This document shows, piece after piece, positions 42,945-53,599 of a DNA stretch of 64,000 nucleotides. Numbering within the stretch: the stretch's first letter is position 1; each line of letters begins with the position of its first letter. The notes under the pieces are model-generated. The model did no database searches, was not told the origin of the DNA, and saw nothing but the letters and a program-made list of their open reading frames with translations. Origin of the DNA: Perognathus longimembris pacificus (lineage: Eukaryota; Chordata; Mammalia; Rodentia; Heteromyidae); the NCBI RefSeq assembly GCF_023159225.1, contig NC_063161.1, positions 5,882,580-5,946,579 of the forward strand, read 5' to 3'. The position numbers and the translations under genes were made by a program.

Positions 42945-43310
42945 ACATCGGCTTAGGTGCTATAACATGAGTTATCTCAGGCTGGGAATATGGCTTAGCA
43001 GTAGAGTGCCTGCCTAGCATGCATGAAGCCCTGGGTTCCATTCCTCAGCACCACATAAACAGAAAAAGCCAGAAGTGGGACTGTGGCTCAAGTGGTAGAG
43101 TGCTAGCCTTGAGCAAAAGAAGCTAAAGGACAGTGCCCCCAGGCCCTGAGTTCAAGCCCTAGGACTGGGGACAAAAAGAAAAGAAAACAAAAACATGAGT
43201 CATCTCATTTAATCCTAACAGTAGTTGTAGAGGTAGAAGCTAGTCATTTCTCTTTTTCCTTTGAAGAAACTGACAGAGAAGTCAAATTAAATCAGGGAGT
43301 CCTTTTAAAG
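42945..43310 (-). mobile_element. MIR SINE split by an IDL-Geo
   Basis: MIR text (GCTATAACATGAGTTATCTC then CATTTAATCCTAACAG and TTTGAAGAAACTGACAG) is interrupted; ACATGAGTyATCTCA is duplicated. Confidence 0.7.
42981..43191 (+). mobile_element. IDL-Geo SINE, older subfamily, in MIR
   Basis: Head ATATGGCTTAGCAGTAGAG, linker CACATAAACAG. Confidence 0.9.
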
Positions 43311-43408
43311 TAGAAGCGGCTATAACTTGATTATTGTTCCTAGATACAAGGTACTTTGAAATAAATTTATTATACAAATAATATATGCATCGTATAAAAA
43401 AATAAAAT

Positions 43409-43620
43409 TGGGGCTGAGAATATGGCCTAGTGGTAAAGAGCTCATCTCATATACATGAAGCCCTGGGTTCGATTCCTTAGCAGCACATATATAGAAAAAG
43501 CCGGAAATGGCGCTGTGGCTCAAGTGGCAGAGTGCTAGCCTTGAGCAAAAACAAGCCAGGGACAGTGCTCAGGCCCTGAGTTCAAGCCCCAGGACTGGCA
43601 AAAAAAACAAAATCAAACAA
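43409..43620 (+). mobile_element. IDL-Geo SINE
   Basis: AAAAATAAAATTGG repeated on both sides; linker CAGCAGCACATATA. Confidence 0.9.
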
Positions 43621-43644
43621 AAAAATAAAAATAAAATTGGAGCA

Positions 43645-43885
43645 GGGCACTGGTAGCTCACGCCTATAATCATAGCTACTCAGGAGACTGAGATCTGAGA
43701 GTTTCGATTTGCAGCCAACATGAGCAGGGAACTCCCTGAGACTTTGATCTCCAGTTAACCACCAAAAAGCTAGAAGTGGACCTGTGGCTGAGTGGTAGAG
43801 CCTTAGCCTTGAGCAGAAAAACTCAGGAACTGTTTCCAGACGCTGAGTTCAAGTCCCAGGACCAGCACCACCAAAAAATAAAATG
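43645..43885 (+). mobile_element. B1-Geo SINE
   Basis: Complete composite with a short CACCACC tail. Confidence 0.82.
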
Positions 43886-44147
43886 AATTATGGATCAAGT
43901 CTTGTTCCTATAACTTTGGGTTTGTTTTGTTTGTTTTTTGTACCAGTCATGGGGCTTGAACTCGGGAATTGGGCACTGCCCCTTAGCATTTTTGCTCAAG
44001 ACTGGCACTCTACCACTTGATCCATACCTCCACTTTTGGCTTTTTGGTGATTAATGAATGATTGAACGAGTAAGATCTGTCTTTCCAGCCACATGTTGGC
44101 AGAAACAGAATTGAAATATATATATAATTGTTAGGTTTTTAAAGTAG

Positions 44148-44235
44148 GTAGCCGGTAAAGGAGAACGCCACGCGGTATTCAGGCAGGAGAGAAAGTTTAT
44201 TACCGAACTGCTGGCCTGTGGCCAAGACGATCCAT
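44148..44235 (-). mobile_element. Probable LTR 3' fragment
   Basis: On the - strand it reads GGTAATAAACTTTCTCTCC then GCGTGGCGTTCTCC, the pattern of a retroviral R-U5 segment. No other viral sequence seen. Confidence 0.4.
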
Positions 44236-44240
44236 GGAGA

Positions 44241-44308
<68 letters not shown>

Positions 44309-44363
44309 GGAGGGAGGGAGGGAGGGAGGGAGGGAGGGAGGGGGAGGGAGGGAGGGGGGGAGG

Positions 44364-44419
<56 letters not shown>
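44236..44419 (+). repeat. 184-nt uninterrupted polypurine tract, (GA)n-(GGGA)n-(GA)n
   Basis: No pyrimidine for 184 bases on the + strand. GA-repeat flanks a GGGA core (about 44301-44370), giving near-mirror symmetry. In intron 8, on the non-template strand of SLC25A17. Confidence 0.97.
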
Positions 44420-44699
44420 TCTCACGAACTTTCCTGCCTGAGCTGGGTTTGAATCTATACCGGCTGGCTTCAGACCTTGATCCTTAGTTTTCCTGAGAAG
44501 CTTCAATTACAGTCTGAGTAGATTGGTTTTAATCTCTCAATCCACATGCCATATATGTATATATATGTACCCCTGGAGTTGCTGCTGAACCAGCATAAGG
44601 GGTTAATTCATTTCCAACAAGTAGCCTTAGAGAGATTATTGTTTCTGAACTTCAGCTTCTAGCTAAAGCATTGTTCTCTGAGTGTTTCCTAAGGGCTGG

Positions 44700-44822
44700 T
44701 CTCCAGAGTTAACTAGAAATAGAGATTATGGAGCCCTATTCCCATCTTAATGAATCAGAAACTCTGGGAATGGGCTCAGAAATCTATTTTAAGAAGCCCT
44801 TTGGGTGATTGAGATGCTGGAA
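44700..44822 (+). mobile_element. MER5A-like hAT transposon remnant
   Basis: GAATCAGAAACTCTGGGAATG, then AAATCTATTTTAAGAAGCCC and GGGTGATTGAGATGC follow the MER5 order. Confidence 0.55.
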
Positions 44823-44879
44823 GATCAAAAGTCTGGAAAGTCTGAGACTTCATTTCTTTTCATTTCTGACGCCCTCCTT

Positions 44880-45101
44880 CTTTTTTTTTTTTTTTTTTGC
44901 CAGTCTTGGGCCTTGGACTCAGAGCCTGAGCACTGTCCCGAGCACTGTCCCTGGCTTCTTTTTGCTCAAGACTAGCACTCTACCACTTGAGCCATAGAGC
45001 CACTTCTGGCCATTTTCTATATATGTGGTGCTGGGGAATCGAACCTAGTGCTTCATGTATAAGAGGCAAGCACTCTTGCCACTAGGCCATATTCCCAGCC
45101 C
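44880..45101 (-). mobile_element. IDL-Geo SINE with a 12-bp internal duplication
   Basis: GAGCACTGTCCC occurs twice in tandem at about 44929-44951. Otherwise a full antisense copy. Confidence 0.9.
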
Positions 45102-45153
45102 TTCCCTCCTTCTTTTCAGGCCCAAATATTCTAATCTAATTGGCAGCTTTTCT

Positions 45154-45353
45154 TTTTTTTTGGCCAGTCCTGGGCCTTGGACTCAGTGCCCGAGCACCGT
45201 CCCTGGCTTCTTCCCGCTCAAGGCTAGCACTCTGCCACTTGAGCCACAGCGCCGCTTCTGGCTGTTTTCTGTATATGTGGTGCTGGGGAATCGAACCTAG
45301 GGCCTCGTGTATCCAAGGCAGGCACTCTTGCCACTAGGCTATATCCCCAGCCC
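45154..45353 (-). mobile_element. IDL-Geo SINE, youngest subfamily, perfect 18-bp target duplication
   Basis: CTAATTGGCAGCTTTTCT at 45136-45153 and 45354-45371. Diagnostic CTAGGCTATATCCCC and GAACCTAGGGCCTCGTG. Confidence 0.96.
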
Positions 45354-45728
45354 CTAATTGGCAGCTTTTCTATGACTTAGAGGCTATTAAGTTGAAATAA
45401 CTGAGTTGGAAGACTGTTAAAAGTTCTTAGTTAGATCCGATTTTAGCATCTAAAATGGTGTTAGGAGATTTCAGAATCTGCATCCTATTAGTAGAATCTT
45501 GCCAGCATTCCACTAATTAATGGAGACTATAAAAAGTATTGCTGGGACCAGGAATATTAAACTTTATTAGTCCCCAAATGCCTTTAAAACTAAGAAGTAC
45601 TTTGACAACAGAAGTCTGTGTTGAAGTCTAAAACCTTTTCAAAGAAGCCATCAAGGTGGCATATTTCTCTGATGTAAAAGTTGACTTCTACAAAGAAGAC
45701 CTGTTATTTCCAACCTCTTTTCTTTTAG

Positions 45729-45876
45729 GCGTTTTGGGATAATTGGACTCTACAAAGGCCTTGAAGCCAAACTGCTGCAGACAGTTCTCACAGCTGCTCT
45801 CATGTTCCTTGTCTATGAGAAACTGACAGCAGCTACCTTCACCATAATGGGGCTGAAACGCGCACACAAACACTGA
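45729..45876 (+). CDS. SLC25A17: SLC25A17 coding exon 9 (residues 259-307, stop)
   Basis: Acceptor tcttttag. Completes Lys259 and encodes R260-F-G-I-I-G-L-Y-K-G269 and L270-E-A-K-L-L-Q. Helix 6 follows (V278 to about Y289), then the C-terminus G300-L-K-R-A-H-K-H307 and TGA at 45874-45876. The Y267-K-G motif closes repeat 3. No downstream in-frame extension is expected. Confidence 0.96.
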
Positions 45877-46540
45877 GATGCCGCCCCAGGAAAGTGTGGA
45901 GATACTGTAGCTGGGTGTGTCTGTCCAATGGAAAGAAGCAAGTCTCCTCCACGTCAGCTCCTCCCACTGCAGACGGTACCCTTGTGGAAAGGGTAAACAG
46001 GGACTATAGCTGGACTGATCACCAACTTCATTTTTATGATGGCTGGATTTGGGGAGGGAGGTTGAACTAACATGAAAATATTGAAAGTGAAAGTTTGTAG
46101 AGTTTACTGGTTATTTTAAGGGAGGGGTGGACATTCCTCTCCTGTATAATCTTTCCTATCTAAAGTTTTTCTTAAATTTTCTAGCTGTTTTTATTCCATT
46201 AACTGCCTCCCAGTTTCCAGGCAAATTCAATAACATGTAATTTTTTCAGCTACTTTTAAATGTCTTTAATCTTGGTATTTTCCATACGATAAAAATAATA
46301 CTATGATTGTGCCACAGATGTGACTTTATTTTTGTTGGGTTGTTTTTTTCCTCCTGCCTACAGAGAGTTAAGTGAAGTATTTATTTTGGAGAAATGAAGA
46401 TGACTAATTCTAAAATGATTCTCTTACAAACTATTTGTAAATGTCACTTATTCATTAGTGTTCTACATAATTTTCAAAAATATTTATTTTGAAACAAGCT
46501 CCAATCAGAAGTCCTAATAAATTATCTAATGTTCTTGGAA
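45877..46540 (+). other. SLC25A17: SLC25A17 3' UTR
   Basis: A repeat-free stretch of about 0.65 kb after the TGA, turning AT-rich towards the end, with an AATAAA near its end. Its freedom from SINEs contrasts with all flanking DNA and supports it being transcribed UTR. The exact cleavage point is not visible. Confidence 0.75.
46516..46521 (+). terminator. SLC25A17: Polyadenylation signal AATAAA
   Basis: Canonical hexamer about 640 nt after the stop codon, followed by a T/G-rich stretch (gttcttgg, gtttctctttac) suitable as a downstream element. No other exact AATAAA was seen earlier in the UTR. Confidence 0.75.
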
Positions 46541-46605
46541 GTTTCTCTTTACTCAGGGATTACATGAGATATACAACCAGATGGTAAAGAAAACAACAAC
46601 AAAAA

Positions 46606-46608
<3 letters not shown>

Positions 46609-46642
<34 letters not shown>
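46609..46642 (+). repeat. (CA)n microsatellite
   Basis: About 17 CA units just downstream of the polyadenylation signal. Confidence 0.95.
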
Positions 46643-46644
<2 letters not shown>

Positions 46645-46647
<3 letters not shown>

Positions 46648-47720
46648 GAGGGGGAGCAAATATCTTGTGTAGGCTCTAAAATATTATCTCCCTTTACAGA
46701 CAAAGGGTGGAGGCTATATATTTGGAGCAACATTTGATGGAGGTTATTTCTATTTGGAAACATTCCTTAGAGTCCTGCTACTCCATCAAACAGTAGCATT
46801 GACACCAGTTAGAGCTTGTTGGGTTTGCAGCTCAGACCTTCTAAATCTTATTTCTGCAGTTGAACAAGATCCCTGGGTGATTCCTATTTAAGTTCAGGAG
46901 CTCTCAAGGCCTCTGGCCCAACAGAAGATTGTATCGGTTTCAATTATAGAAACCAAGGTAGAGATTTTTTTTTTCTCAAAGGAAAGCTAGACTAATATAT
47001 GAAGAAGACAACCTCTGAGAAATCTAGGCCTCTCCTGTCATCATTCACTTTTCCCTCAGAGCATATAGCTAGGAGGAGATTTCTATATTTTCAGCACCTT
47101 CTCAAGAAGCAGATTTTTCTGGACAATAGGGAAACATATCTGATTCCTGTGACTTGGTTTTTGTCTCTCTAACAAAATTACAGTCTTTTCATTTATAAAT
47201 CTACGATTTAGTCAGAGTCATAATGACTCATCTATGGATATCATACTTAGCTCAATTTTGAGAGCGAATTTCTTTCTCTTTGTTTTATTGTCCATTGGCA
47301 ATTACAAAAGATGTGATTATTAAACTCAGAGTAATTCAAAGATTATTATGTTGTTCTAGAAAGTGAGAATGAAGACAAACTAGACTGCGCACTTACTCCC
47401 TATTTCAGCCACTGAACTAAAGATGGAATCGTCCCCATGACTACTTTTTATTTTGCTTTAATGTCTGCATATACCTACCTCGGCCTTGAGTGGGAAGGAC
47501 AAAACTACTGTTTGGATTTGTATTTAGGAAGAGACTGGTTCTGAGGGTGCTAGTGATGCTTTTTGTTTTAATTATGCTGTTCACTTTGAAACTTGAATTT
47601 TGAGCTCAGGGTATTATGGGCTGCTATGTTAGAATCACTTCCAAACCAAATTGCATAGCTCTACTAGGTGTTTGTGAATGTGAGAATGCACTTGACCCGT
47701 TTTTCCCCCCTCTGGTTTAA
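46645..47720. other. Intergenic segment, no recognised feature
   Basis: SINE-free unique-looking sequence after the gene's 3' end. It could include a longer alternative 3' UTR, but no further AATAAA was seen close by. Confidence 0.45.
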
Positions 47721-47734
47721 TGAGGGAACAATTT

Positions 47735-47939
47735 TTTTTTTTTTTTTTGCCAGTCCTGGGCCTTGGACTCAGAGCCTGAGCACTGTCCCTGGCTTCTTTT
47801 TGCTCAAGGCTAGCACTCTGCCACTTGAGCCACAGCGCCACTTCTGGCCATTTTCTGTATATGTGGTGCTGGGGAATTGAACCCAGGGCCTCATGTATAC
47901 GAGGCAAGCACGCTTGCCACTAGGCCATATCCCCAGCCC
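47735..47939 (-). mobile_element. IDL-Geo SINE, younger, perfect 13-bp target duplication
   Basis: GAGGGAACAATTT at 47722-47734 and 47940-47952. Confidence 0.95.
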
Positions 47940-48294
47940 GAGGGAACAATTTAATATTGAAGTTCTGTGTTCCTTCTGGAAAGCTCATTGGCTGAAATAG
48001 GTAATAATTCACCTCATTCTGTAGCCTTTGGTTAATATATTGATTTTGATGATACTGAAGAGCTGAAATCTATCCTAAGGAGATGGATTTTTTTTTTTTT
48101 TGGCTTATGGCTCTGTGTAGTTTCTCTAGAATATGAGGCTTGAGAACCTTACAGATCACAGTAGTGTCACTGAATTAGACATTTTAGTTTCTGTACATTC
48201 TTAATTTCTGTTTTGGAGTGAATACCAGTATATCTACTGTAGTCTATTGTACTGTTTACTTTGAAGGGCAGAAATGAGATTTACCCTGAAAACA

Positions 48295-48625
48295 TAGCAG
48301 TGGGAATTAGAAACCTTAGGTTGAGTTCCCAGCTTTGCAACTGACTAACAACGTCATGTCCTTGCATTTCAGTCCTTTGATAAGTGGAGATAATAATGCT
48401 TACTGCCTACTTCAGAGGATGTGTGAGAGCTACTGATGTCAGCTAGCTCCCTTTATGATCATCAGATAGAGGAGAGCTGAGGGGAACTTGTGATGGTACT
48501 GAGATTTCTGTGAAATAGGTAGGTGCAAGCAACAGTATCCCCATGTAATTAACAAAGAAACTGTCTAAATGACTTGTCTGGTTAGAGACAAGACTAGACT
48601 TTAGTTTCCTGCACTCTGGTATAAA
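48295..48625. mobile_element. MIR copies, one on each strand
   Basis: 48295-48445 reads forward (GTTGAGTTCCCAGC, TTGATAAGTGGAGATAATAA). 48530-48625 reads antisense (AACAAAGAAACTGTC, GACTTGTCTGG). Confidence 0.55.
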
Positions 48626-48631
48626 ATTAAG

Positions 48632-48935
48632 AGAATGTGGCTTAGTGGTAGAGCACTTGCTTAGCATGCATGAAGCCCGGGTTTGATTCTTCAGCACCAC
48701 ATAAACAGAAAAAGCTGGAAGTGGCACTGTGGCTCAAATGGTAGAGTGCTAGCCTTGAGCAAAAAGAGGCCAGAGACAGTGCCCATGCCCTGAGTTCAAG
48801 TCCCAGGACTGGCAAAAAAAAAAAAAGTTTCATGGGGACCTTTTCTGCCTTGGCTGGCTTCAAACTGTGATCCTCACATCTCAGCCTCCTGGGTAGCTGG
48901 GATTACAGGCATGTGTCACTGGCACCTGGCTCACT
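48632..48935. mobile_element. Older IDL-Geo (+) and B1-like head (-)
   Basis: 48632-48828 is an IDL-Geo with linker CACATAAACAG. 48829-48935 is an antisense B1 head ending GTGTCACTGGCACCTGGC. Confidence 0.82.
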
Positions 48936-48939
48936 TAAA

Positions 48940-49770
48940 CTTTCTCAGCCTTCGTGTCTTCCATTGTCAAATAAAAATGATTACTTTTGCAAGTGTTAAA
49001 TAAGGGATGTGCCTCATGCCTGCGTGTGCTCATGTGTGCACATGGATGCGTGTATACATGCACATGTGTATGTGTATGTGTAAGCACCTGGCACAGGTGC
49101 TTATACATCTACTTAACAAATACTGTCCAAACCAAGAAAATCACTCTTATGGGGCAGCATTTCCTCTTTGTTTTACTTCTGAGTGTTTCTTTGCTGGATG
49201 ACTTTCAGTTTGTCTTCTTTTCCAAAGGAGAAGCCAGGGCTGGCTTCACAAATGCAAAATTGGAGCAATGCAGAGAAAATTGCACACGTCATGCTGGGCA
49301 AGGGTGACACTCAAGCGACAAATGATTCATGCTTTTCTTTTTGGACTGAAGATAATCATTACTAATTTATTTGTGACAAATATTCCACTGGTGACAAATA
49401 CCTTTACCCTTCCCCGCCACCCAGAAAGGAAGCAAAATATAGCAAGTCTCCCCAAGCTTGGTTATTCAGTAAAACATGAAGTTCAGTAGCAGAAAGTCCC
49501 AGGCAACTTACCGCGGCTCTTCAGAAGAGCCGGAGTAGTGACTTGTGAAGCCCAACGCCACACCTCTTGAGTGAGCACTCCCACTGGCCCTCACCTTCCT
49601 TGTGGGTTACCAAGGTGCCAACTATACAGAAAGGCTCATGTGCAGCTTTTCATGGCTCCAGTAAACGTGGTTAATTGAGACTACACAAGCCTTTTGCCAG
49701 GATATAAATGAAGGGCCTGTGGATTAGTACTGACAGTTGTGGGCACACTGGTTAGTCCCTCAAAAGTTGT
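48940..49770. other. Intergenic segment, mostly unique
   Basis: Contains a degenerate GTGTATGCACA region near 49020-49085 and a 19-bp interrupted palindrome at 49514-49532 (arms CGGCTCTTC). Open frames here are short and unrecognised. Confidence 0.45.
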
Positions 49771-49776
49771 TCAGAG

Positions 49777-49978
49777 TGGCTGGGAATATGGCCGAGTGGC
49801 AAGAATGCTTGTCTCATATACATGAAGCCCTGGGTTTGATTCCCCAGCACTACATATATAGAAAAGGCCAGAAGAGGCACTGTGGCTCAAGTGGTAGAGT
49901 GCTAGCCTTGAGCAAAAAGAAGTCAGGGACAGTGCTCAGGCTCTGAGTCCAAGCTCCAGGACTGGCCAAAAAAAAAAT
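49777..49978 (+). mobile_element. IDL-Geo SINE
   Basis: TGTTCAGAG repeated on both sides; linker CACTACATATATAG. Confidence 0.9.
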
Positions 49979-50059
49979 GTTCAGAGGGATGTATTGGGCA
50001 AGAAAAACATTTTTGAAAGTGTGAACGAGAAAAGAAAATTACCATTTAGAGACAGAGTA

Positions 50060-50455
50060 GGGCTGGGGGTGTGGTTCCTATAGCAGCAAGCCAGGCAAAT
50101 GAGACAAACAAGCACCCAGACTGCATTGACCCCCTGCACACCCCTCCAGTAGGGGGGAGAGGCACTAGTGCATAGTACAGCACTCAGTGGCAAGTCCAGT
50201 CAAGTGGTGACTCATGCCCAACTATTCAGGAGGATTACAGTTTGAAGCCAACATGGGCAAAAAGTTTGCAAGACCCCAAAACAACAGAAAAGGCTGGGCA
50301 TAGTGGTTCATATCTGTCATTCCAGCTGCAATAGGAGGATGGAAATGCTGGGCAAAAGGCGAGAGCCTAACTCAGAAATAACCAGAGGAAAATGGGTTAG
50401 AGGTATGACTTAAGCAGTAGAGCCCTGGGTTCAGACCCCAGTATCTCCAAAAGAG
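50060..50455 (+). mobile_element. Old mixed ID, B1-like and B1-ID sequences
   Basis: ID-like 50060-50170; B1-like heads at 50205-50290 and 50292-50390; ID-like end CCCTGGGTTCAGACCCCAG at about 50430. Boundaries uncertain. Confidence 0.45.
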
Positions 50456-50517
50456 AAAGAAAAATTTATAAACTAACAGGTAACATGCAGTGAACTCTGA
50501 GGCTCTCAACCCTGTCA

Positions 50518-50696
50518 TTAAGCTCTTTTGCTCAAGGCTAGTGTTCTACCACTTTGAGCCACAGTGCCACTTCTAGTTTTCTGGTAGTTAGTTGGAGATA
50601 AAAGTCTCAGAGACTTTCTTGTCTGGGCTGGCTTTGAACTGTGATCCTCCAATCTCAGCCTCCTGAGTAGCTAGGATTACAAGCGTGAGCCACTAG
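50518..50696 (-). mobile_element. B1-Geo SINE, Geo shortened
   Basis: Antisense; ends TAGGATTACAAGCGTGAGCCAC, a string repeated beyond the next element. Confidence 0.75.
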
Positions 50697-50965
50697 TCCT
50701 TCCTTCCTTCCTTCCTTCCTTCTTCCTTCCTTCCTTCCTTCCTTCCTTCCTTCCTTCCTTCCTTCCTTCTTTCCTTTCCTTTCCTTTCCTTTCCTTCCTT
50801 CCATTTCTTTTGCCAGTCCTGGAGCTTGAACTCAGGGCCTGAGCACTGTCCCTGGCTTCTTTTTGCTCAAAGATAGCGCTCTACCTCTTGAGCCACAGAG
50901 CCCACCTTTTTCTGTTTATGTGGTGCTGAAGAATCAAACCCAGGGCTTCATGCATGCTAGGAAAG
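50697..50965 (-). mobile_element. IDL-Geo SINE with a (GGAA)n-expanded tail
   Basis: The (CTTC)n/(CCTTT)n run 50697-50800 is the antisense tail. The head is truncated at CTCTACCAC. It is followed by a second TAGGATTACAGGCTTGAGCC, so the insertion duplicated about 22 bp of the host B1. Confidence 0.7.
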
Positions 50966-51019
50966 AACTCTACCACTAGGATTACAGGCTTGAGCCACCA
51001 GCACCCCACTTCAGGTTTT

Positions 51020-51222
51020 TTATTTTATTTTTTGCCAGTCCTGGGCCTTGGGCTCAGGGCCTGAGCGCTGTCCCTGGCTTCTTTTTGCTCAAGGCTAGCA
51101 CTCTGCCACTCGAGCCACAGTGCCACTTCTGGCCGTTTTCTATATATGTGGTGCTGGGGAATTGAACCCAGGGCTTCATGTATACGAGGCAAGCACTCTA
51201 CCACTAGGCCATATTCCCAGCC
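51020..51222 (-). mobile_element. IDL-Geo SINE
   Basis: Full antisense copy, intermediate subfamily. Confidence 0.9.
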
Positions 51223-51706
51223 TTTGTTTTGTTTTTTAACCTTTAAATCCCATTAGTTTTTGCTTTAAAGGGGGTCACCAGAACCATCCACTGTAACGGT
51301 GCCATCTAATAATCATTTCCTGTGTACTTTGTTCTTGTTTTCCTCTAGATTCTGTGGAACCCATTGGCAAGTGGATGGCCCACCGAGTAGATAGTTGTTT
51401 GTGTGGGTGCCACATTACTGTTCTAAGAGTAATGTTCTGTTTATAAATTTAAAAATCATTTTCTGTTTACTGTATCCAAGCACTATGCCAATTGCTGTGA
51501 TTACAGACACAGGTAATACCAGGTCTCTGCGGTTAGCTAGCTTTGTTCCGAACAGGGAAGCAGAAGGACAGAAGCATCTCAGACCTCCCCACTGATAACA
51601 TCCTGCTTCCATCTCTTTTGGGTACACAGAAGTAGAAGTACTCAACTCTGTGGAATCTCTAGTTTTCATAAGACTGTTTTCCACAATGGCTGTTCCATGT
51701 TGCATG

Positions 51707-51707
<1 letters not shown>

Positions 51708-51747
<40 letters not shown>

Positions 51748-51775
51748 TATCTGTGTCTGTGTCTGTGTCTGTGCA
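51708..51775 (+). repeat. (GT)n and (GTGTCT)n microsatellite
   Basis: About 19 GT units then four TCTGTG-type units; the antisense tail of the next SINE. Confidence 0.9.
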
Positions 51776-52002
51776 GACACTGAGGCTTGAACTCAGGGCC
51801 TGGGCACTGTCCCTTAGCTTTTCTTGCTCAAGGCTGGTGTTCTACTACTTGAGCTACAGCTCTTTCTTCTGGCATTTTGCTTGTTAACAGGAGACAAGAG
51901 TCTCACGGACTTTCCTACTTTGGCTAGTTTCGAACCAAGATCTTCAGATCTCAGCCTCCTGAGTAACTAGGATGACAAGCATGAGCCAGCTTCCAGGTAC
52001 CA
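51776..52002 (-). mobile_element. B1-Geo SINE
   Basis: Antisense composite inserted in L1. Confidence 0.8.
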
Positions 52003-52083
52003 GCTTCCATTTTACATTGTCATCAACAATGCACAAGGGTTACAATTTCTCCATCCTTGCCAGCACTATTTTTCTGTTGTTGT

Positions 52084-52305
52084 TGCTGTTTTACCAGTCC
52101 TGGGGCTTGAACTCGGGGCCTGGGCACTGTCCCTGAGCTCCTTTTGCTCAAGGCTAGCGCTCTACCACTTGAGCCACAGCGCCACTTCCAGCTTTTGTGG
52201 TCAATTCCAAGAATCTAACAGACTTTCCTGTGTGGGCTGGTGGGATCCTCAGATCTCAGCCTGCTGAGTAGCTAGATTACAGATGTGAGCCACCAGCCAG
52301 TTGGC
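52084..52305 (-). mobile_element. B1-Geo SINE
   Basis: Antisense composite; the GGCTTTGAAC segment of the head is missing. Confidence 0.8.
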
Positions 52306-52859
52306 CAATGTGAAATTCTTGCTCCATATTTTCTTACAAGATTTTTATTGTTTTAGGTTTTATATTCAGGTCTTTAATCCATCTTCAAAACAGAATAAAA
52401 TAATAATAAAATTAATAAAAGTTAAGGTGTTGTACAGAGGAGTTTCCATTTCATAAGTCAGGTAATGAGTACATTTGTTATTTTTGGACAATGTCACTCC
52501 TTCCTTTTCTTTCCCTTACTTTCCATCTCATCTCGGCTCACAAGTTACATAATTCGTTTTCTCCATAGTGTATAATGAATAGCTTTTGTTCTCCCTTCCT
52601 GTGTTCCTCCTTTGTCCCCCCCCCTTAAAAACTAAATGCAAAAACATACACCACCACCATCAGCAATAACAACAAAAAACTCATGTTTCCATTTCCTAGA
52701 GTTCTTTGATCCATTTGGTGTTAATTTTTTGGTGTAAGGGTCTAAATTCATTTCGTTATATGTGGATATCTAGTTTTCCAGTGCAACTTATTGAAGCTAG
52801 TTTTTTTTCCTTCTGAGTATTTCATTTTGCATTTGTTAATGTATTGAAAATTATAAAAG

Positions 52860-52992
52860 CACCTAGCGTGCTGGTATATGACTTTAATCCCAGGACACAG
52901 GGAGTAGAGATAAGAGAATCCAATGTTGGAGGCCAGCCTGGGTTACTTAACAAGTTCAAGGCTAGCCTTCTTGAGATCTTGTCTCAAAAAAT
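52860..52992 (+). mobile_element. B1 monomer
   Basis: GCACCTAGCGTGCTGGTATA to GAGATCTTGTCTCAAAAAA; a partial repeat of GCCAGCCTGG / GCTAGCC in the middle. Confidence 0.65.
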
Positions 52993-53107
52993 TAGTAACG
53001 CAGTGAACACTTAAGGCAAAGAAATTTTAAATTGATAATAGTTCTCTCTTTCTATCCCTCTTTATTATTAGCATTGATTAGTTGTATAAGAGTATTTCAT
53101 TTTTTTC

Positions 53108-53560
53108 TTGAACTACTCTGAGGGCTTGAACTCAGGGCCTCATACACTCACTCAACTTTTCTACTCACAGCTGGTGACCTGCCACTTGAGCCATACCTTC
53201 AATCCAACATTTTTCCTTTGCAGTCATGGAGCTTGAACTCAGGACCTAGACACTCTCCCTGAGCAATTTGCTCAAGGCTAGCGCTCTACCACTTTGAGCC
53301 ACAGTGCCACTTCTGGTTTTCTAGTGGTTAATTGGAATGAGAGTCTCATGGACTTTCCTACCTAGCCTGGCTTTGAACCACAATCCTCAGATCTCAGACT
53401 CCTGTGTAGGTAGGGTTACAGGCGTGAGTCACCAGCACCCAGGGGATCCAACATTGTTGCTAAAGATAATCACTCAGACTTTTCTGGTTGGCTGCAAACC
53501 TCTTTGCTCAGAGTTTAGCCTACTGAATAGTTGGGATTACAGGTGTGAGCACTAGGTTAG
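53108..53560 (-). mobile_element. Cluster of antisense SINEs
   Basis: 53108-53205 Geo/ID-like fragment, 53215-53445 B1-Geo, 53480-53560 B1-like head. Confidence 0.65.
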
Positions 53561-53599
53561 ATAGTTACTTCTGAATGCCAGGGAGTTCCTGTTCATTTT

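Larger units (their letters stand above)
43930..44512 (-). mobile_element. B1-Geo SINE halves around an LTR-like/purine insertion
   Basis: Geo half and linker at 43930-44060 and B1 head from GAGTCTCACGAACTTTCC at 44415-44512. The material between is foreign to the SINE. Confidence 0.7.
2226..46540 (+). other. SLC25A17: SLC25A17 gene (PMP34), nine coding exons, complete
   Basis: Joined coding exons: 2226-2279, 19286-19346, 22191-22257, 25094-25245, 36464-36580, 39021-39166, 39255-39350, 42331-42413, 45729-45876. They total 924 nt, giving 307 residues plus stop, the usual length of mammalian PMP34. Intron phases are 0,1,2,1,1,0,0,2. The product belongs to the mitochondrial carrier (SLC25) family but sits in the peroxisomal membrane. 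Family knowledge: six membrane helices in three roughly 100-residue repeats, exchanging CoA, FAD and NAD+ for related nucleotides, with PEX19-dependent membrane insertion. Only the first repeat has a canonical P-x-D-x-x-R signature (P29, D31, R34). The equivalents at P121 (P-L-W-V-V-N) and P222 (P-M-Q-T-V-Q) are divergent. No frameshift, premature stop or missing exon was seen. The transcript ends are inferred: TSS within the CpG island, 3' end about 20 nt after AATAAA at 46516. Confidence 0.97.
51615..52858 (-). mobile_element. Old L1 3' region with two B1-Geo insertions
   Basis: Pieces 51615-51707 (CTGTTTTCCACAATGGCTG), 52003-52083 (ACAATGCACAAGGGTTACA) and 52310-52858 (TTCTTTGATCCATTTGG, GTGGATATCTAGTTTTCC) follow one antisense L1. 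Confidence 0.65.

Noticed and set aside
44051..44506. 151-codon serine/leucine-rich frame on the - strand
   Set aside because: It is a translation of the purine/pyrimidine repeat tract.
49514..49532. 19-bp palindrome CGGCTCTTC-A-GAAGAGCCG as a regulatory site
   Set aside because: Short palindromes of this size are expected by chance in 64 kb, and nothing nearby gives it a role.
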